From: Bacteroidales bacterium
Lineage (GTDB): Bacteria > Bacteroidota > Bacteroidia > Bacteroidales > JAADJA01
Assembly: GCA_029933495.1 (NCBI GenBank)
Contig: JAOZOC010000041.1
Coordinates: forward strand, 1 to 12,478
Direction: 5' to 3'
DNA: 12,478 nucleotides
Shown here piece after piece: positions 1-7,672 of the stretch. The notes below the pieces were generated by a model. It worked only from the letters and a program-made list of their open reading frames with translations. It ran no database searches and was not told where the DNA came from. Within the stretch, counting starts at the first letter, position 1; each line of letters begins with the position of its first letter. Position numbers and translations under genes: made by a program.

Positions 1-150
1 AACATTTCAATTAATTGTTTGATTATTTGAATATTAATAATTTGAATTTGTTTAGAATTTTGGTCTTAGATATTTGGGCTTTAATAAATATTTTGCCAAA
101 AAACATATAACCTACCCAGAATTTCAGGGAATATTAGAAATAAGATACTA

Positions 151-177
151 ACTGGTTTTGGAAACCTGTCAGGTTTT
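151..177. repeat. Palindromic gene-end repeat, short copy
   Basis: The core at 162-176 is a perfect 7+1+7 palindrome, AAACCTGTCAGGTTT. The whole block from 151 resembles the right part of the longer inverted repeat at 7680-7705: both read AC-G-GT-TT, a few variable bases, then CTGTCAGGTTT. It overlaps the stop codon (TAA, 178-176) of the minus-strand response regulator gene, so it sits exactly at a transcript 3' end. On the minus-strand transcript it can fold as a 5-base stem with a 5-base loop, but no strong U-run follows. A terminator or RNA-stabilising role is therefore inferred from position, not shown. Confidence 0.55.
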
Positions 178-898
178 ATAATTTAATATTTTCAATAAGT
201 TTAAAAAAACCGGTCTTGTATTTTTCCCCGACAGGAAGGATTACACCACCGATTTTAACGCGGTTTCTTTCAATACTGTCAATTTTTGGGATGGAAATGA
301 TATACGATTTATGGATCCGTACAAAATCAGGGGGTAAAAGTATCTTTTCCAGTTTTTTAAAAGTAAGTAAAGCCATTATATTTTCTTTGACAGTCCAAAT
401 CCTGACATAATCCTTCATCCCTTCAAGGTATAAAATATCATCAAGTCGGATCTTCAGTATCTGATTGCCTGATTTAACAAAAAAATGTTCGTTAATCGGG
501 TTTTGGTTTTCCGCTAATGGTGTTGACCCGTTTTGCTTTAACAGGAGCAGGGCAAAGACCTTCTCACAGGCTTTCAAAAATCTTGCAAATGAAAAAGGTT
601 TTAACAGATAGTCGTATACATCCAGTTCATAACCTTTTAAAGCGTATTCATCATAGGCTGTGGTAAGAACAATGCAGGGTCTTGAATCCAGTGTCTCCAA
701 CATTTGTATTCCGCTAAGGTATTCCATCTGCACATCAAGAAAAACAAGGTCAGTTTCGTTCTCCTTCAGATATTGTAATGCATCAAGTGCATTATCGAAA
801 ACGGCACAAAGTTCGAGATAGTCAATTTTTTCAGCATACCCTTTTATTTTTTGCAATGCAAGGGGTTCGTCATCAACTGCTATGCATTTAATTTTCAT
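176..898 (-). CDS. LytTR-family response regulator
   Basis: This is a cytoplasmic two-component response regulator that binds DNA through a LytTR domain. Its 240 residues are usual for the family. The receiver domain (about 3-118) has the acidic pocket D9-D10-E11, the phospho-acceptor D55 in LVFLDVQM, T80 in VLTTAYDEYA, and K100 in LLKPF. The LytTR domain (about 137-238) shows the typical FFVKSGNQILKI, ILYLEGMKDYVRI and VRIHKSYIIS segments. The start codon overlaps the stop of the upstream kinase gene (ATGA), implying translational coupling and that the two proteins are partners. It closely fits the Bacteroidota LytR/AgrA-like group. The direct repeats at 1998-2028 are a plausible target (inference). 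The signal sensed cannot be read from the sequence. Confidence 0.95.
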   Translation of the reverse strand: MKIKCIAVDDEPLALQKIKGYAEKIDYLELCAVFDNALDALQYLKENETDLVFLDVQMEYLSGIQMLETLDSRPCIVLTTAYDEYALKGYELDVYDYLLKPFSFARFLKACEKVFALLLLKQNGSTPLAENQNPINEHFFVKSGNQILKIRLDDILYLEGMKDYVRIWTVKENIMALLTFKKLEKILLPPDFVRIHKSYIISIPKIDSIERNRVKIGGVILPVGEKYKTGFFKLIENIKL

Positions 899-1947
899 TT
901 CGGTTGAATTTGAAGGTTTACCTTATATTTCCCATCTTTATCAGATATTTCCATTTTATGTTTCCCCGGATATAACAGATCAAGTCTTCGTTTAACATTG
1001 GATAATCCTATACCTTTTGTCCTGTCTTTCTGACTGATTATTTTTACGTCATATTGATTTACCACCTGAAAAGTCAATTTATCTTCCGCACAGTTAAGAG
1101 ATATCTCAATTGCTCCCGGATTATTTTTTTTACCATGTTTAAAAGCATTTTCAACAAAAGGAATAAACAGCATTGGTGCAATTCTGAAATTTGAACAAGT
1201 ACCTTTGATGTTAAATCCGACAATATCTTTTTTAGCAAATCTCAACTCCTGTAATGATATGTAACTTTGCAGGTAGTTTATCTCTTTCTGTAGCAATACC
1301 TTGTCGGTAGCCGCATCATACAGCATATACCTCATAATGTCTGACAGTTTGATAATTGCATCTGAAGCCTTTTCCTGATCTGTCGTTACAAGCGAGTCAA
1401 TATTATTCAGTGTGTTAAATAAAAAGTGAGGGTTAACCTGCGACTTTAACAATGCAAGCTCACTTGTCCGGTTTTGCTTTTCAAGATCATCCTTTTGTTT
1501 TTGCGCCTGAAAGTAATATTTGAATAGTTTAATGGCAGTGAAAACAGCAACGACAGAGTAAATATTAATAATTGTATAGAAAGGATTAAAGTCCCAAAAA
1601 GTCAGCTCTTTAGCTTCTTCAGGGAAAATAAAAGGATAGTCAATATAATATATCAATACTCTTTGAAACAGGACAAACAAAACGGCAGAAGCAATAAATC
1701 CGATTGAAAACTGAACATACTTCCTTTTAAATAAGTATTTAGGAAAGAGATAATAGTTTATGAAATAAGCTGCAAGTATGTCAGGCCAAATCGTAACTGA
1801 AAGGCTGAATGACCATTGCCATACCTCATAATTTTTATAATAAAAAGTATATTGAAATACAAAAAACAGAAGATATGCTATCCAGAAAATAACATGCGTA
1901 AGTATCCTCTTTTCGGTTGTTTGCCTGTTATTTAGTAAATGAATCAT
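895..1947 (-). CDS. LytS/YehU-type membrane sensor histidine kinase
   Basis: This inner-membrane histidine kinase is partner of the overlapping LytTR regulator. Residues 14-145 hold four hydrophobic membrane segments (about 16-37, 46-68, 78-101, 121-143) with no large periplasmic sensor domain, so the signal is probably read in or at the membrane. A short charged coiled-coil-like linker (148-168) leads to the His_kinase domain: H174 in SQVNPHFLFNTLNN is the phospho-acceptor, VENAFKHG (265-272) is the N box, and GIGLSNVKRRL (312-322) is the ATP-lid glycine motif. All are intact. The 350-residue length is normal for the family. The start at 1947 is the only reasonable one, because no other ATG, GTG or TTG precedes the first membrane segment. 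A candidate -7 box ends only six bases upstream, implying an almost leaderless mRNA. Confidence 0.94.
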   Translation of the reverse strand: MIHLLNNRQTTEKRILTHVIFWIAYLLFFVFQYTFYYKNYEVWQWSFSLSVTIWPDILAAYFINYYLFPKYLFKRKYVQFSIGFIASAVLFVLFQRVLIYYIDYPFIFPEEAKELTFWDFNPFYTIINIYSVVAVFTAIKLFKYYFQAQKQKDDLEKQNRTSELALLKSQVNPHFLFNTLNNIDSLVTTDQEKASDAIIKLSDIMRYMLYDAATDKVLLQKEINYLQSYISLQELRFAKKDIVGFNIKGTCSNFRIAPMLFIPFVENAFKHGKKNNPGAIEISLNCAEDKLTFQVVNQYDVKIISQKDRTKGIGLSNVKRRLDLLYPGKHKMEISDKDGKYKVNLQIQPK

Positions 1948-1952
1948 TTGAA

Positions 1953-1982
1953 CAAAGATAGAGATTCTATTTATTAAATCAA
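1953..1982 (-). promoter_or_regulatory. Candidate promoter of the kinase/regulator operon
   Basis: Read on the minus strand, TTG (1982-1980) is followed after 19 bases by TATCTTTG (1960-1953), a full match to the Bacteroidota -7 consensus TAnnTTTG. Transcription would start near 1946-1949, on or beside the ATG at 1947, so the message would have little or no leader. The candidate LytTR repeats lie 16 bases upstream of the -33 element, a usual place for an activator. This is a pattern match, not a mapped start. Confidence 0.5.
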
Positions 1983-1997
1983 GAGATTTTCCAATTA

Positions 1998-2082
1998 TTC
2001 GACAAACACAAAGATTTCTTCGACCAACTGCCTGAAACGGAATATTGCGGAGTTTATCACCATTTTTCAGGTGTTTGTCAAA
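1998..2082. promoter_or_regulatory. Candidate LytTR operator: direct repeat with 21-bp period
   Basis: TTCGACAAAC (1998-2007) and TTCGACCAAC (2019-2028) match at 9 of 10 bases and start exactly 21 bases apart, two helical turns. LytTR regulators such as AgrA bind pairs of about 9-base direct repeats with this kind of spacing. A further copy in opposite orientation, GTTTGTCAAA at 2073-2082, matches the reverse complement of the first at 9 of 10 bases and faces the esterase gene. All lie in the divergent region between the LytTR operon and the esterase run. Assignment to this regulator is inferred from geometry and location. Confidence 0.45.
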
Positions 2083-2107
2083 AACATCCCGAGGTTGATA
2101 TATTACA

Positions 2108-2139
2108 TTTGTCTGACCGTCCCTTTTGAGATAATTTTG
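2108..2139 (+). promoter_or_regulatory. Candidate promoter of the esterase/transglutaminase run
   Basis: TTTG (2108-2111), a 20-base spacer, then TAATTTTG (2132-2139) match both Bacteroidota promoter elements at near-ideal spacing. Transcription would begin about 2143-2146, leaving roughly an 8-11 base leader before the ATG at 2154. The inverted copy of the candidate operator (2073-2082) lies 25 bases upstream of the -33 element. A second full -7 match, TACATTTG (2104-2111), overlaps the -33 but has no well-spaced partner. Confidence 0.5.
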
Positions 2140-2153
2140 GCAAAAACAAAACT

Positions 2154-3344
2154 ATGAAAACTCGTACACGGAAATTTTTTAGAAAAGCATTAGTACCCCT
2201 GTTTGTTTTTATTTTTGCTATAACCAATATGATTTTAATAGCCGACAATGATAATGAATTTGTAATCGGTGAAAAAGTAAGCCTTCATTCTGCAATACTT
2301 AACGAGGATAGAAATCTGCTTGTTTACCTTCCGTCAGGTTATGAAATGACGGATAAAAGCTATCCTGTAATGTATTTACTTGACGGAGATGTTCATTTCC
2401 ACCACGTAACAGGAATTGTCGGATTTCTGTCGGCTCAGGGATTAATTCCCGAAATGATAGTTGTGGCAATTGTAAATGTTGATAGGAACAGGGATTTTTC
2501 TCCAACTCATATAACCGAGATTCCCACCTCGGGTGGTGCCGGAAATTTCTTGTATTTTATTTCGGATGAATTAACACCTTTCATTGAAAAGAATTATCGC
2601 ACAGTGGGTTACAATATTCTTGTGGGACATTCTTTTGGTGGAGCTTTTGCCATTTATGCATTATTGGAAGAACCTGAATTATTTAATGCTTTTATTGCAG
2701 TTAGTCCTTATCTGATGTATGATAATAATTTTTTGGTAAATGATATGAAAGCAAAATTGAAATCATCATATAAAAATGTAGAGTTTTATATGACAATTGG
2801 GAATGAACCAACTTATTTTGATGCGCTTGACCAGTTTACAAAAAATGTAAATTTAAGACAAGCTGAAGGGTTAGAGTTTTCATACATCCAAATGAAAGAT
2901 GAGAGCCATATGTCGATACCTCATTTAAGCATCTACAATGGATTGAAATATATCTATTCGGGCTGGCAACTGCCAAAAGAAATATTCACTGCCGGACTGG
3001 AATCAGTAGATACTTATTATAAATCCCTTTCAGATAAGTACGGATACAAAGTTGAGGTTCCGGAATCAACAATTAACTTATTAGGATATTATTATTTGCA
3101 ACAAAAAAAAGATAAGGAGAAAGCTTTAGAGGTATTTAAAGAGAATGTAAAGCGATTTCCTTTATCGGCAAATGTATATGACAGCCTGGGGGAGGCTTAT
3201 GAAAAGAGCGGACAAAATAAAAAGGCCGAAAATAATTATCAAAAAGCGGTTGAACTGGCTGAAAAGGAGAATCAACCCTTTTTGAAAATATATAAAGAAA
3301 ACTTGTTGCGGGTACAACAGGTAACTGCAAAAAACAAAGGGTAA
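2154..3344 (+). CDS. Exported alpha/beta-hydrolase esterase with C-terminal TPR
   Basis: This is a putative serine esterase of the Esterase (Fes/IroE, esterase D-like) superfamily, probably periplasmic or membrane-anchored. Residues 1-30 are a basic stretch followed by a hydrophobic core, read as a signal peptide or anchor. The hydrolase domain spans about 37-275: VMYLLDGDVHF (72-82), the nucleophile elbow GHSFGG with S160, and H252 in DESHMS as the catalytic histidine. An acidic residue near IGNEP (E218) could complete the triad. About 305-375 form TPR-like helices, with one clear unit from NVYDSLGEAYEKSG. Hydrolase-plus-TPR proteins of this length are common in Bacteroidota. The substrate is unknown: relatives act on siderophore, carbohydrate or thiol esters. 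It is the first gene of the plus-strand run, 39 bases before the transglutaminase gene. Confidence 0.88.
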   Translation: MKTRTRKFFRKALVPLFVFIFAITNMILIADNDNEFVIGEKVSLHSAILNEDRNLLVYLPSGYEMTDKSYPVMYLLDGDVHFHHVTGIVGFLSAQGLIPEMIVVAIVNVDRNRDFSPTHITEIPTSGGAGNFLYFISDELTPFIEKNYRTVGYNILVGHSFGGAFAIYALLEEPELFNAFIAVSPYLMYDNNFLVNDMKAKLKSSYKNVEFYMTIGNEPTYFDALDQFTKNVNLRQAEGLEFSYIQMKDESHMSIPHLSIYNGLKYIYSGWQLPKEIFTAGLESVDTYYKSLSDKYGYKVEVPESTINLLGYYYLQQKKDKEKALEVFKENVKRFPLSANVYDSLGEAYEKSGQNKKAENNYQKAVELAEKENQPFLKIYKENLLRVQQVTAKNKG

Positions 3345-3383
3345 ACTTTATGCAAAGAAGGCGGAGCAGAAAGGAAGAAAATT

Positions 3384-4865
3384 ATGAAAATGATACAAAA
3401 CATAAGCTGGTTGTTTCTGATTTTTATCCTGTTCAATAGCAGTTGCTCAAGAATAGGGCAAAAACCTGAAAGTGATATTGAAACATACTATTCAGCCATA
3501 GAATTTAATGATGTGCTTTGTGGTTACTCGGTAATTCATCTATCGGATACTCTGGTTGATAATAGAACAGTTAAAGTATTGCGGCAGCACATATTTGTTA
3601 ATTTCATGGCATTGGGTAAGGATGTGACACAGTATCATAAATACACATATTTTATTGACAGTTCATCAGGAAACTTTATTTATCACGATAGTTACCATAA
3701 ACAAGGAGAAACAGAATCAGGAGGGTTTGTTTATGTGGAAGATGAAAATGTCAGGGTTACATCACTGGATGGTAGTAGAGATACTCTTTTGCCGATACCG
3801 GGTGATATTATTTTGCCCAATACCCAGTTTTATCTATATCTGATTAGGGATTTTAATGATGATAACCTTAAAGAAAAAACCTATCAAATTTTTGAAGTTA
3901 GGACAGAAACTATCACAGAAGTTACTTATACAAGAATCGGTAAAGAACAGTTGTATCTGGCAGGTGATCATTATGATGCGGTGATATTAACAGAGTCAAA
4001 TCCTGTAACCGGATTAAAAACTAAGTTATGGATTGATAAGAGAACTGCCAGACTTTTGAAAAAGGAATCTCCAAATCATCTGCGCATGTATCTTGCAGAA
4101 TCTATCGTAAAAAAGAAGTTAGAAACAGGAAACTGGGATGATGTCGTTTTTACTAAAGTCAACAGGTACATAAAGGATATTCATAGTATTTTTTACATAA
4201 AATTAAGGGGTAATCTGGAACAGTCGCCCGCATCTACCAGAGAAGACCTCAATGTGCCGGGGCAAAAGTTTACCGGTTTAATTAAAGAAAATATAGTGGA
4301 GGGAATATTTGAAATATCATATAAAAAATATGATGGTAAAAATGCTCCCTCATTCCCGCTAAATACTGATCGCTATAAAGATATTGGTGAATGGTTGAAA
4401 GCTGATGGAAGGATAGAGTCAGATGATCACATACTTATTGCAAAAGCCAAAGAGATTACTGATGGGTCGGAAGATTTATGGGAGGCAAGCCGTCGTATAA
4501 GTCAATGGGTTATTTATAATATTGAGGGCTCCATAATGGGAGGGACAGCCCGTGAAACTTTCGACAGGAGAAATGGAGCGTGTGGATCACAGTCTATACT
4601 TATGGCAGCTCTATGCCGGTCAGCCGGGATACCGGCCAGGGTTGTATGGGGTTGTATGTACACACATGTAATGGGGGGCAGTTTTGGCCAGCATGCATGG
4701 AATGAAATTTTTATGGGGGATGCCGGATGGATACCTGTTGATGTAACTTTCCATGAAGTGGATTATGTTGATTCGGGACACCTCCGACTTGGTGTTTTGC
4801 ACACACAGCAAACCATAATAAACTTCAAAAAGTTGGAAATTTTGGAGTTTGAAGTAAGTAATTGA
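3384..4865 (+). CDS. Transglutaminase-fold (papain-like) lipoprotein
   Basis: The N-terminus is a lipoprotein signal with the likely lipidated cysteine C21 (FNSSC), so the protein should sit in the envelope on the periplasmic or surface side. Residues about 30-330 are a beta-rich region I cannot assign. The C-terminal transglutaminase core (about 345-470) keeps the complete Cys-His-Asp triad: C400 in RRNGACGSQS, H437 in GQHAWNEI, D453 in WIPVDVTF. Members of this superfamily in bacteria are more often proteases, peptidases or amidases than true cross-linkers, so the reaction is not fixed by the fold. A purine-rich ribosome-binding stretch (AGGAAG) lies before the ATG. The next gene, 16 bases downstream, is a second and clearly different transglutaminase-fold lipoprotein, suggesting successive or complementary steps on one substrate (inference). 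Confidence 0.88.
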   Translation: MKMIQNISWLFLIFILFNSSCSRIGQKPESDIETYYSAIEFNDVLCGYSVIHLSDTLVDNRTVKVLRQHIFVNFMALGKDVTQYHKYTYFIDSSSGNFIYHDSYHKQGETESGGFVYVEDENVRVTSLDGSRDTLLPIPGDIILPNTQFYLYLIRDFNDDNLKEKTYQIFEVRTETITEVTYTRIGKEQLYLAGDHYDAVILTESNPVTGLKTKLWIDKRTARLLKKESPNHLRMYLAESIVKKKLETGNWDDVVFTKVNRYIKDIHSIFYIKLRGNLEQSPASTREDLNVPGQKFTGLIKENIVEGIFEISYKKYDGKNAPSFPLNTDRYKDIGEWLKADGRIESDDHILIAKAKEITDGSEDLWEASRRISQWVIYNIEGSIMGGTARETFDRRNGACGSQSILMAALCRSAGIPARVVWGCMYTHVMGGSFGQHAWNEIFMGDAGWIPVDVTFHEVDYVDSGHLRLGVLHTQQTIINFKKLEILEFEVSN

Positions 4866-4881
4866 TATAAAAAAATTAGAA

Positions 4882-5847
4882 ATGAGAATTACCAAAAATA
4901 AAACAGTGGTTGCAAGTTTATTCATTTTGGTCTTATGTATGATCTTTATAAACCAGTCATGTAATCAAAATACTCAGGATAAACCGTCTGCTGCTTTATT
5001 GAATAAGTATAGCCAGTTCACTGAGTATACTGATCCGGGAGAATATTCGCTGCTCTATAATAGTATGCCCGAAACGACAGAAGGAATATGCAAACTTGTC
5101 AAAAAACAACTGATCCACCCTTTTGAAGCACGTGAAATGAAAGATATTATACCCGAAGACCGTTATATGGAAGATGGTGATTTCCCGACAGTTTCTGATA
5201 TGCTTAAAGAGTTACTTCAACGTGATTCAGAAGGATTAATAATGACCAGGAAACCGGCAAACCGGCTTGTTGTGGCTTGCTATCATCATAGTTTATTATT
5301 TGCATCAATGCTTCGGTCAAAGGGAATACCGGTACGGATGAGAGCAGGTTTTGCAAGGTATTTTGAGAAACAGGCAAATGTTCGTTTCGGACATATTATT
5401 TGTGAGGTTTGGGACAATGACAAGCAGGCTTGGATTATAGTAGATCCTGACAGGAACTATATCAATCTACCAGCCAGCCGGTTTGAATTTCCATCTGTTT
5501 CATGGGAAAATTACAAGAACGACAGACTCCCGGATGTTACATATACATCCTCCACCGGAAATGGAGCACAGGCAACACTGCATATCTTACTGCTTGATCA
5601 GGCCTTTGTTCTTAGTGATGAGAGAAATTACTGGCATACTCCTGTGTTTTTGTTCACCGATTCTTTTTCACCCGGTGATTTTAACAAGAATAAAATTGAA
5701 ATAATAGATAAAATTGCAATGCTTATGAATAAGCCGGATAATAACATTGATAAACTTCAACAAATATATTTAAGTAATGAATTTCTTAACGCTCAGGAGA
5801 GATCACTGGAGACTTATTACCAGAAAATGTATGGTGAAGACAAGTAA
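4882..5847 (+). CDS. Second transglutaminase-like lipoprotein
   Basis: A lipoprotein signal ends at the likely lipidated C27 (FINQSC). The catalytic core is about 100-195: NRLVVACYHHSLLFASMLR with C133, then GIPVRMRAGFARYF, H171 in VRFGHIICEVW, and D188 in WIIVDPDRNY. This order and the Pro-Val-Arg-x-Arg-x-Gly-Phe segment fit the compact transglutaminase-like family often annotated simply as transglutaminase domain protein. The triad is complete, so activity is plausible. It is not a duplicate of the upstream gene: outside the fold signature the two share little and differ by 172 residues. The C-terminal 120 residues carry no motif I recognise. It is 16 bases after the previous gene and 54 before the small protein gene, consistent with one transcript. 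Confidence 0.85.
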   Translation: MRITKNKTVVASLFILVLCMIFINQSCNQNTQDKPSAALLNKYSQFTEYTDPGEYSLLYNSMPETTEGICKLVKKQLIHPFEAREMKDIIPEDRYMEDGDFPTVSDMLKELLQRDSEGLIMTRKPANRLVVACYHHSLLFASMLRSKGIPVRMRAGFARYFEKQANVRFGHIICEVWDNDKQAWIIVDPDRNYINLPASRFEFPSVSWENYKNDRLPDVTYTSSTGNGAQATLHILLLDQAFVLSDERNYWHTPVFLFTDSFSPGDFNKNKIEIIDKIAMLMNKPDNNIDKLQQIYLSNEFLNAQERSLETYYQKMYGEDK

Positions 5848-5901
5848 AATGCTGATCACCGGTTAAATAAATTTTAGATTTAATAATTAAATAGAACAAC
5901 T

Positions 5902-6093
5902 ATGAGGTACAAAGTTCATCAATTCGAAATCAATTTGGAAAAAGACCGGCAAAAGCTGGAAGATTTTCTGAACAGACTGACCGGTGAGGTAGTCTCAATA
6001 ATTCCGAACAACAAAAATCTGAGTCTTGCTCAGGTTTATGGTTTAGCACGCAGAATAAATTTCTTACTGATTATTGAAAAGGTTAACAATTAA
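5902..6093 (+). CDS. Small conserved-looking protein, 63 residues
   Basis: This is a short cytoplasmic protein without signal peptide, cysteines or membrane segment. The predicted pattern is beta (YKVHQFEINL), helix (KDRQKLEDFLNRL), beta (GEVVSIIPN), helix (LAQVYGLARR), beta (INFLLIIEKV), a compact ferredoxin-like alternation recalling DUF4177-type small proteins (MxYKV start, ending LLIxEK). I offer that as a fold resemblance, not a family call. It lies 54 bases after the second transglutaminase gene and 17 bases before the FG-GAP protein gene, in the same orientation. The balanced beta-alpha pattern argues for a real gene despite its size. The function is unknown, and it does not look like a peptide precursor for modification. 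Confidence 0.7.
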   Translation: MRYKVHQFEINLEKDRQKLEDFLNRLTGEVVSIIPNNKNLSLAQVYGLARRINFLLIIEKVNN

Positions 6094-6110
6094 ATTTAAA
6101 AGTTCCAAAC

Positions 6111-7634
6111 ATGAAAAAGATAAAACAATTCGTAGTATTGATTTTGCTAATAAATGTTTTTTGTATTTATGGGCAGTCACAAGACATTTCTTTCAACATC
6201 CACACAGTAGATAATAATTTTGCTGGTCCGGCCGGAATCTACATCAGTGATCTGAATAATGATAACAGACCTGATATTATATGTGCAGGTGCCGATGCAA
6301 ACACAATTGCCTGGTGGCAAAATATTGAAGGGCAACCAATTACATGGTCGAGACAAACAATTGATAATGACTTTGGAACTGCTATTTATGTGTCAGCAGG
6401 AGATATTGACGGTGACGGGCTTACAGATGTTCTTGGTGCATCCTGGGGCGATCATGAGCTGGCCTGGTGGCGAAATGAAGGCGGCTTAATTACTTCATGG
6501 ACAAAATATGTAATAAAGAGCTTATTCACTAAGGCGCACGAAATCATGCCTTGTGATTTAGACGATGACGGGGATTTGGATGTGTTGGGTGTATCTGCAG
6601 GATTGGGAATAATTAGCTGGTTTGAAAATGATGGCCAGTTCCCGGTGGGATGGACACAACATAATATTGTTACAGGTTTTAATGGTGCCCGTTCTGTTGA
6701 CGCAGATGATATTGATAGTGATGGCGACATAGATCTTGTTTGTGGCGGGAATTCAGCAAATGAAATCAGATGGTATGAAAATGATTTAGTCAATTTGGAG
6801 ACTGTAACGGACTATGATGGTAATATTTATCATACTGTGGTTATCGGTAATCAAACATGGTTGAAAGAAAATTTGAAATCGTTACATTATCCTGACGGCT
6901 CAGAGATTACAGAGGTTTGGGCTTATGATGATGATGAAGCCAATGTTGAAACTTATGGCAGGCTTTATACCTGGGATGGTGCTATGAATTACAGTACATT
7001 GGAAGGTTCGCAGGGTGTTTGCCCGGATGGCTGGCATATCCCGACAGATAGTGAATGGACGGAACTGGGGACTTTCCTTGGTGGAAATAATGTTGCCGGT
7101 GGAAAATTAAAAGAAACAGGAACGGAACATTGGCTGTCACCAAATACCGGTGCTACAAATGAAAGTGGTTTTACTGCGCTTCCGGGTGGCGAATATGATG
7201 ATACTCATTACCAGCTTCTACATGAATATGCTGTAATGTGGAGTTCAACAGAAACAAGCGGCACTTATTGTAAATACAGGTATCTGGCATATAATGATGA
7301 GGCATTGCATACTTATAATTATTATAAAGATTTCAGGTATTCGGTTAGATGTATCAAAAATATTGTAACCGGAATTGATGATCAGGGATATATTGAAAAA
7401 ATGATTAAAGTAAGCCCAAATCCTGTCAATGATTTTTTGTCAATTCGTTTTCCTGATAAAATTTGTTATCCAGTCAGAATTGATATTTATGATGTCACCG
7501 GAAAACTTGTCCAGACAGCAAATGTAAATACCATTGATGACAGAGTATGTGTTTCAAATTTACATAAAGGGCTTTATTTACTTTCTGCTAATATTGACGG
7601 AAAAAATTCAATTGAAAAATTCGTCAAAAAGTAA
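6111..7634 (+). CDS. Secreted FG-GAP/Fib_succ_major protein with type IX sorting tail
   Basis: The protein is a large exported, probably surface or released one. A signal peptide (1-23) is followed by FG-GAP/VCBS-like beta-propeller repeats (about 30-225). They carry calcium-loop signatures D98-IDGDGLTD, DLDDDGDLDV (149-158) and DIDSDGDIDL (200-209), each repeat ending in a W-W/F/Y motif such as AWWQN, AWWRN, SWFEN and RWYEN. At about 230-417 a Fibrobacter-succinogenes-major-paralogue domain takes over (TVTDYDGNIYHTV, CPDGWHIPTDSEW, GGKLKETGTEHW, FTALPGGEYDD, YSVRCIKN). Residues 430-507 are a type A T9SS C-terminal domain (SPNPVNDFLSIRF, YDVTGKLVQT, GLYLLSANIDG, final KFVKK), so export by the type IX system is predicted. 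There is no catalytic motif; adhesion or ligand binding is more likely than enzyme activity. It is the last gene of the run, ahead of the inverted repeat at 7673. Confidence 0.9.
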   Translation: MKKIKQFVVLILLINVFCIYGQSQDISFNIHTVDNNFAGPAGIYISDLNNDNRPDIICAGADANTIAWWQNIEGQPITWSRQTIDNDFGTAIYVSAGDIDGDGLTDVLGASWGDHELAWWRNEGGLITSWTKYVIKSLFTKAHEIMPCDLDDDGDLDVLGVSAGLGIISWFENDGQFPVGWTQHNIVTGFNGARSVDADDIDSDGDIDLVCGGNSANEIRWYENDLVNLETVTDYDGNIYHTVVIGNQTWLKENLKSLHYPDGSEITEVWAYDDDEANVETYGRLYTWDGAMNYSTLEGSQGVCPDGWHIPTDSEWTELGTFLGGNNVAGGKLKETGTEHWLSPNTGATNESGFTALPGGEYDDTHYQLLHEYAVMWSSTETSGTYCKYRYLAYNDEALHTYNYYKDFRYSVRCIKNIVTGIDDQGYIEKMIKVSPNPVNDFLSIRFPDKICYPVRIDIYDVTGKLVQTANVNTIDDRVCVSNLHKGLYLLSANIDGKNSIEKFVKK

Positions 7635-7672
7635 AGAATTAATCGAGTTGCTGGATTATATCATAATGTGTA

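Noticed and set aside
1..161. Promoter or small gene at the left edge
   Set aside because: Several TTTG strings occur but none forms TAnnTTTG with a well-spaced partner, and no open frame of note is present.
4620..4925. Minus-strand open frame of 101 codons across the junction of the two transglutaminase genes
   Set aside because: It is antisense to the catalytic core of the first gene, has no family signature, and the plus-strand genes account for the sequence fully.
5902..6093. Small protein considered as a ribosomal-peptide precursor next to modifying enzymes
   Set aside because: It has no Cys/Ser/Thr-rich core or leader cleavage site, a regular beta-alpha pattern, and the neighbouring enzymes are exported lipoproteins rather than cytoplasmic modifiers.
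6452..6793. Minus-strand open frame of 113 codons inside the FG-GAP region
   Set aside because: It is low-complexity, serine/proline-rich, the typical antisense of Asp/Gly-rich calcium loops.
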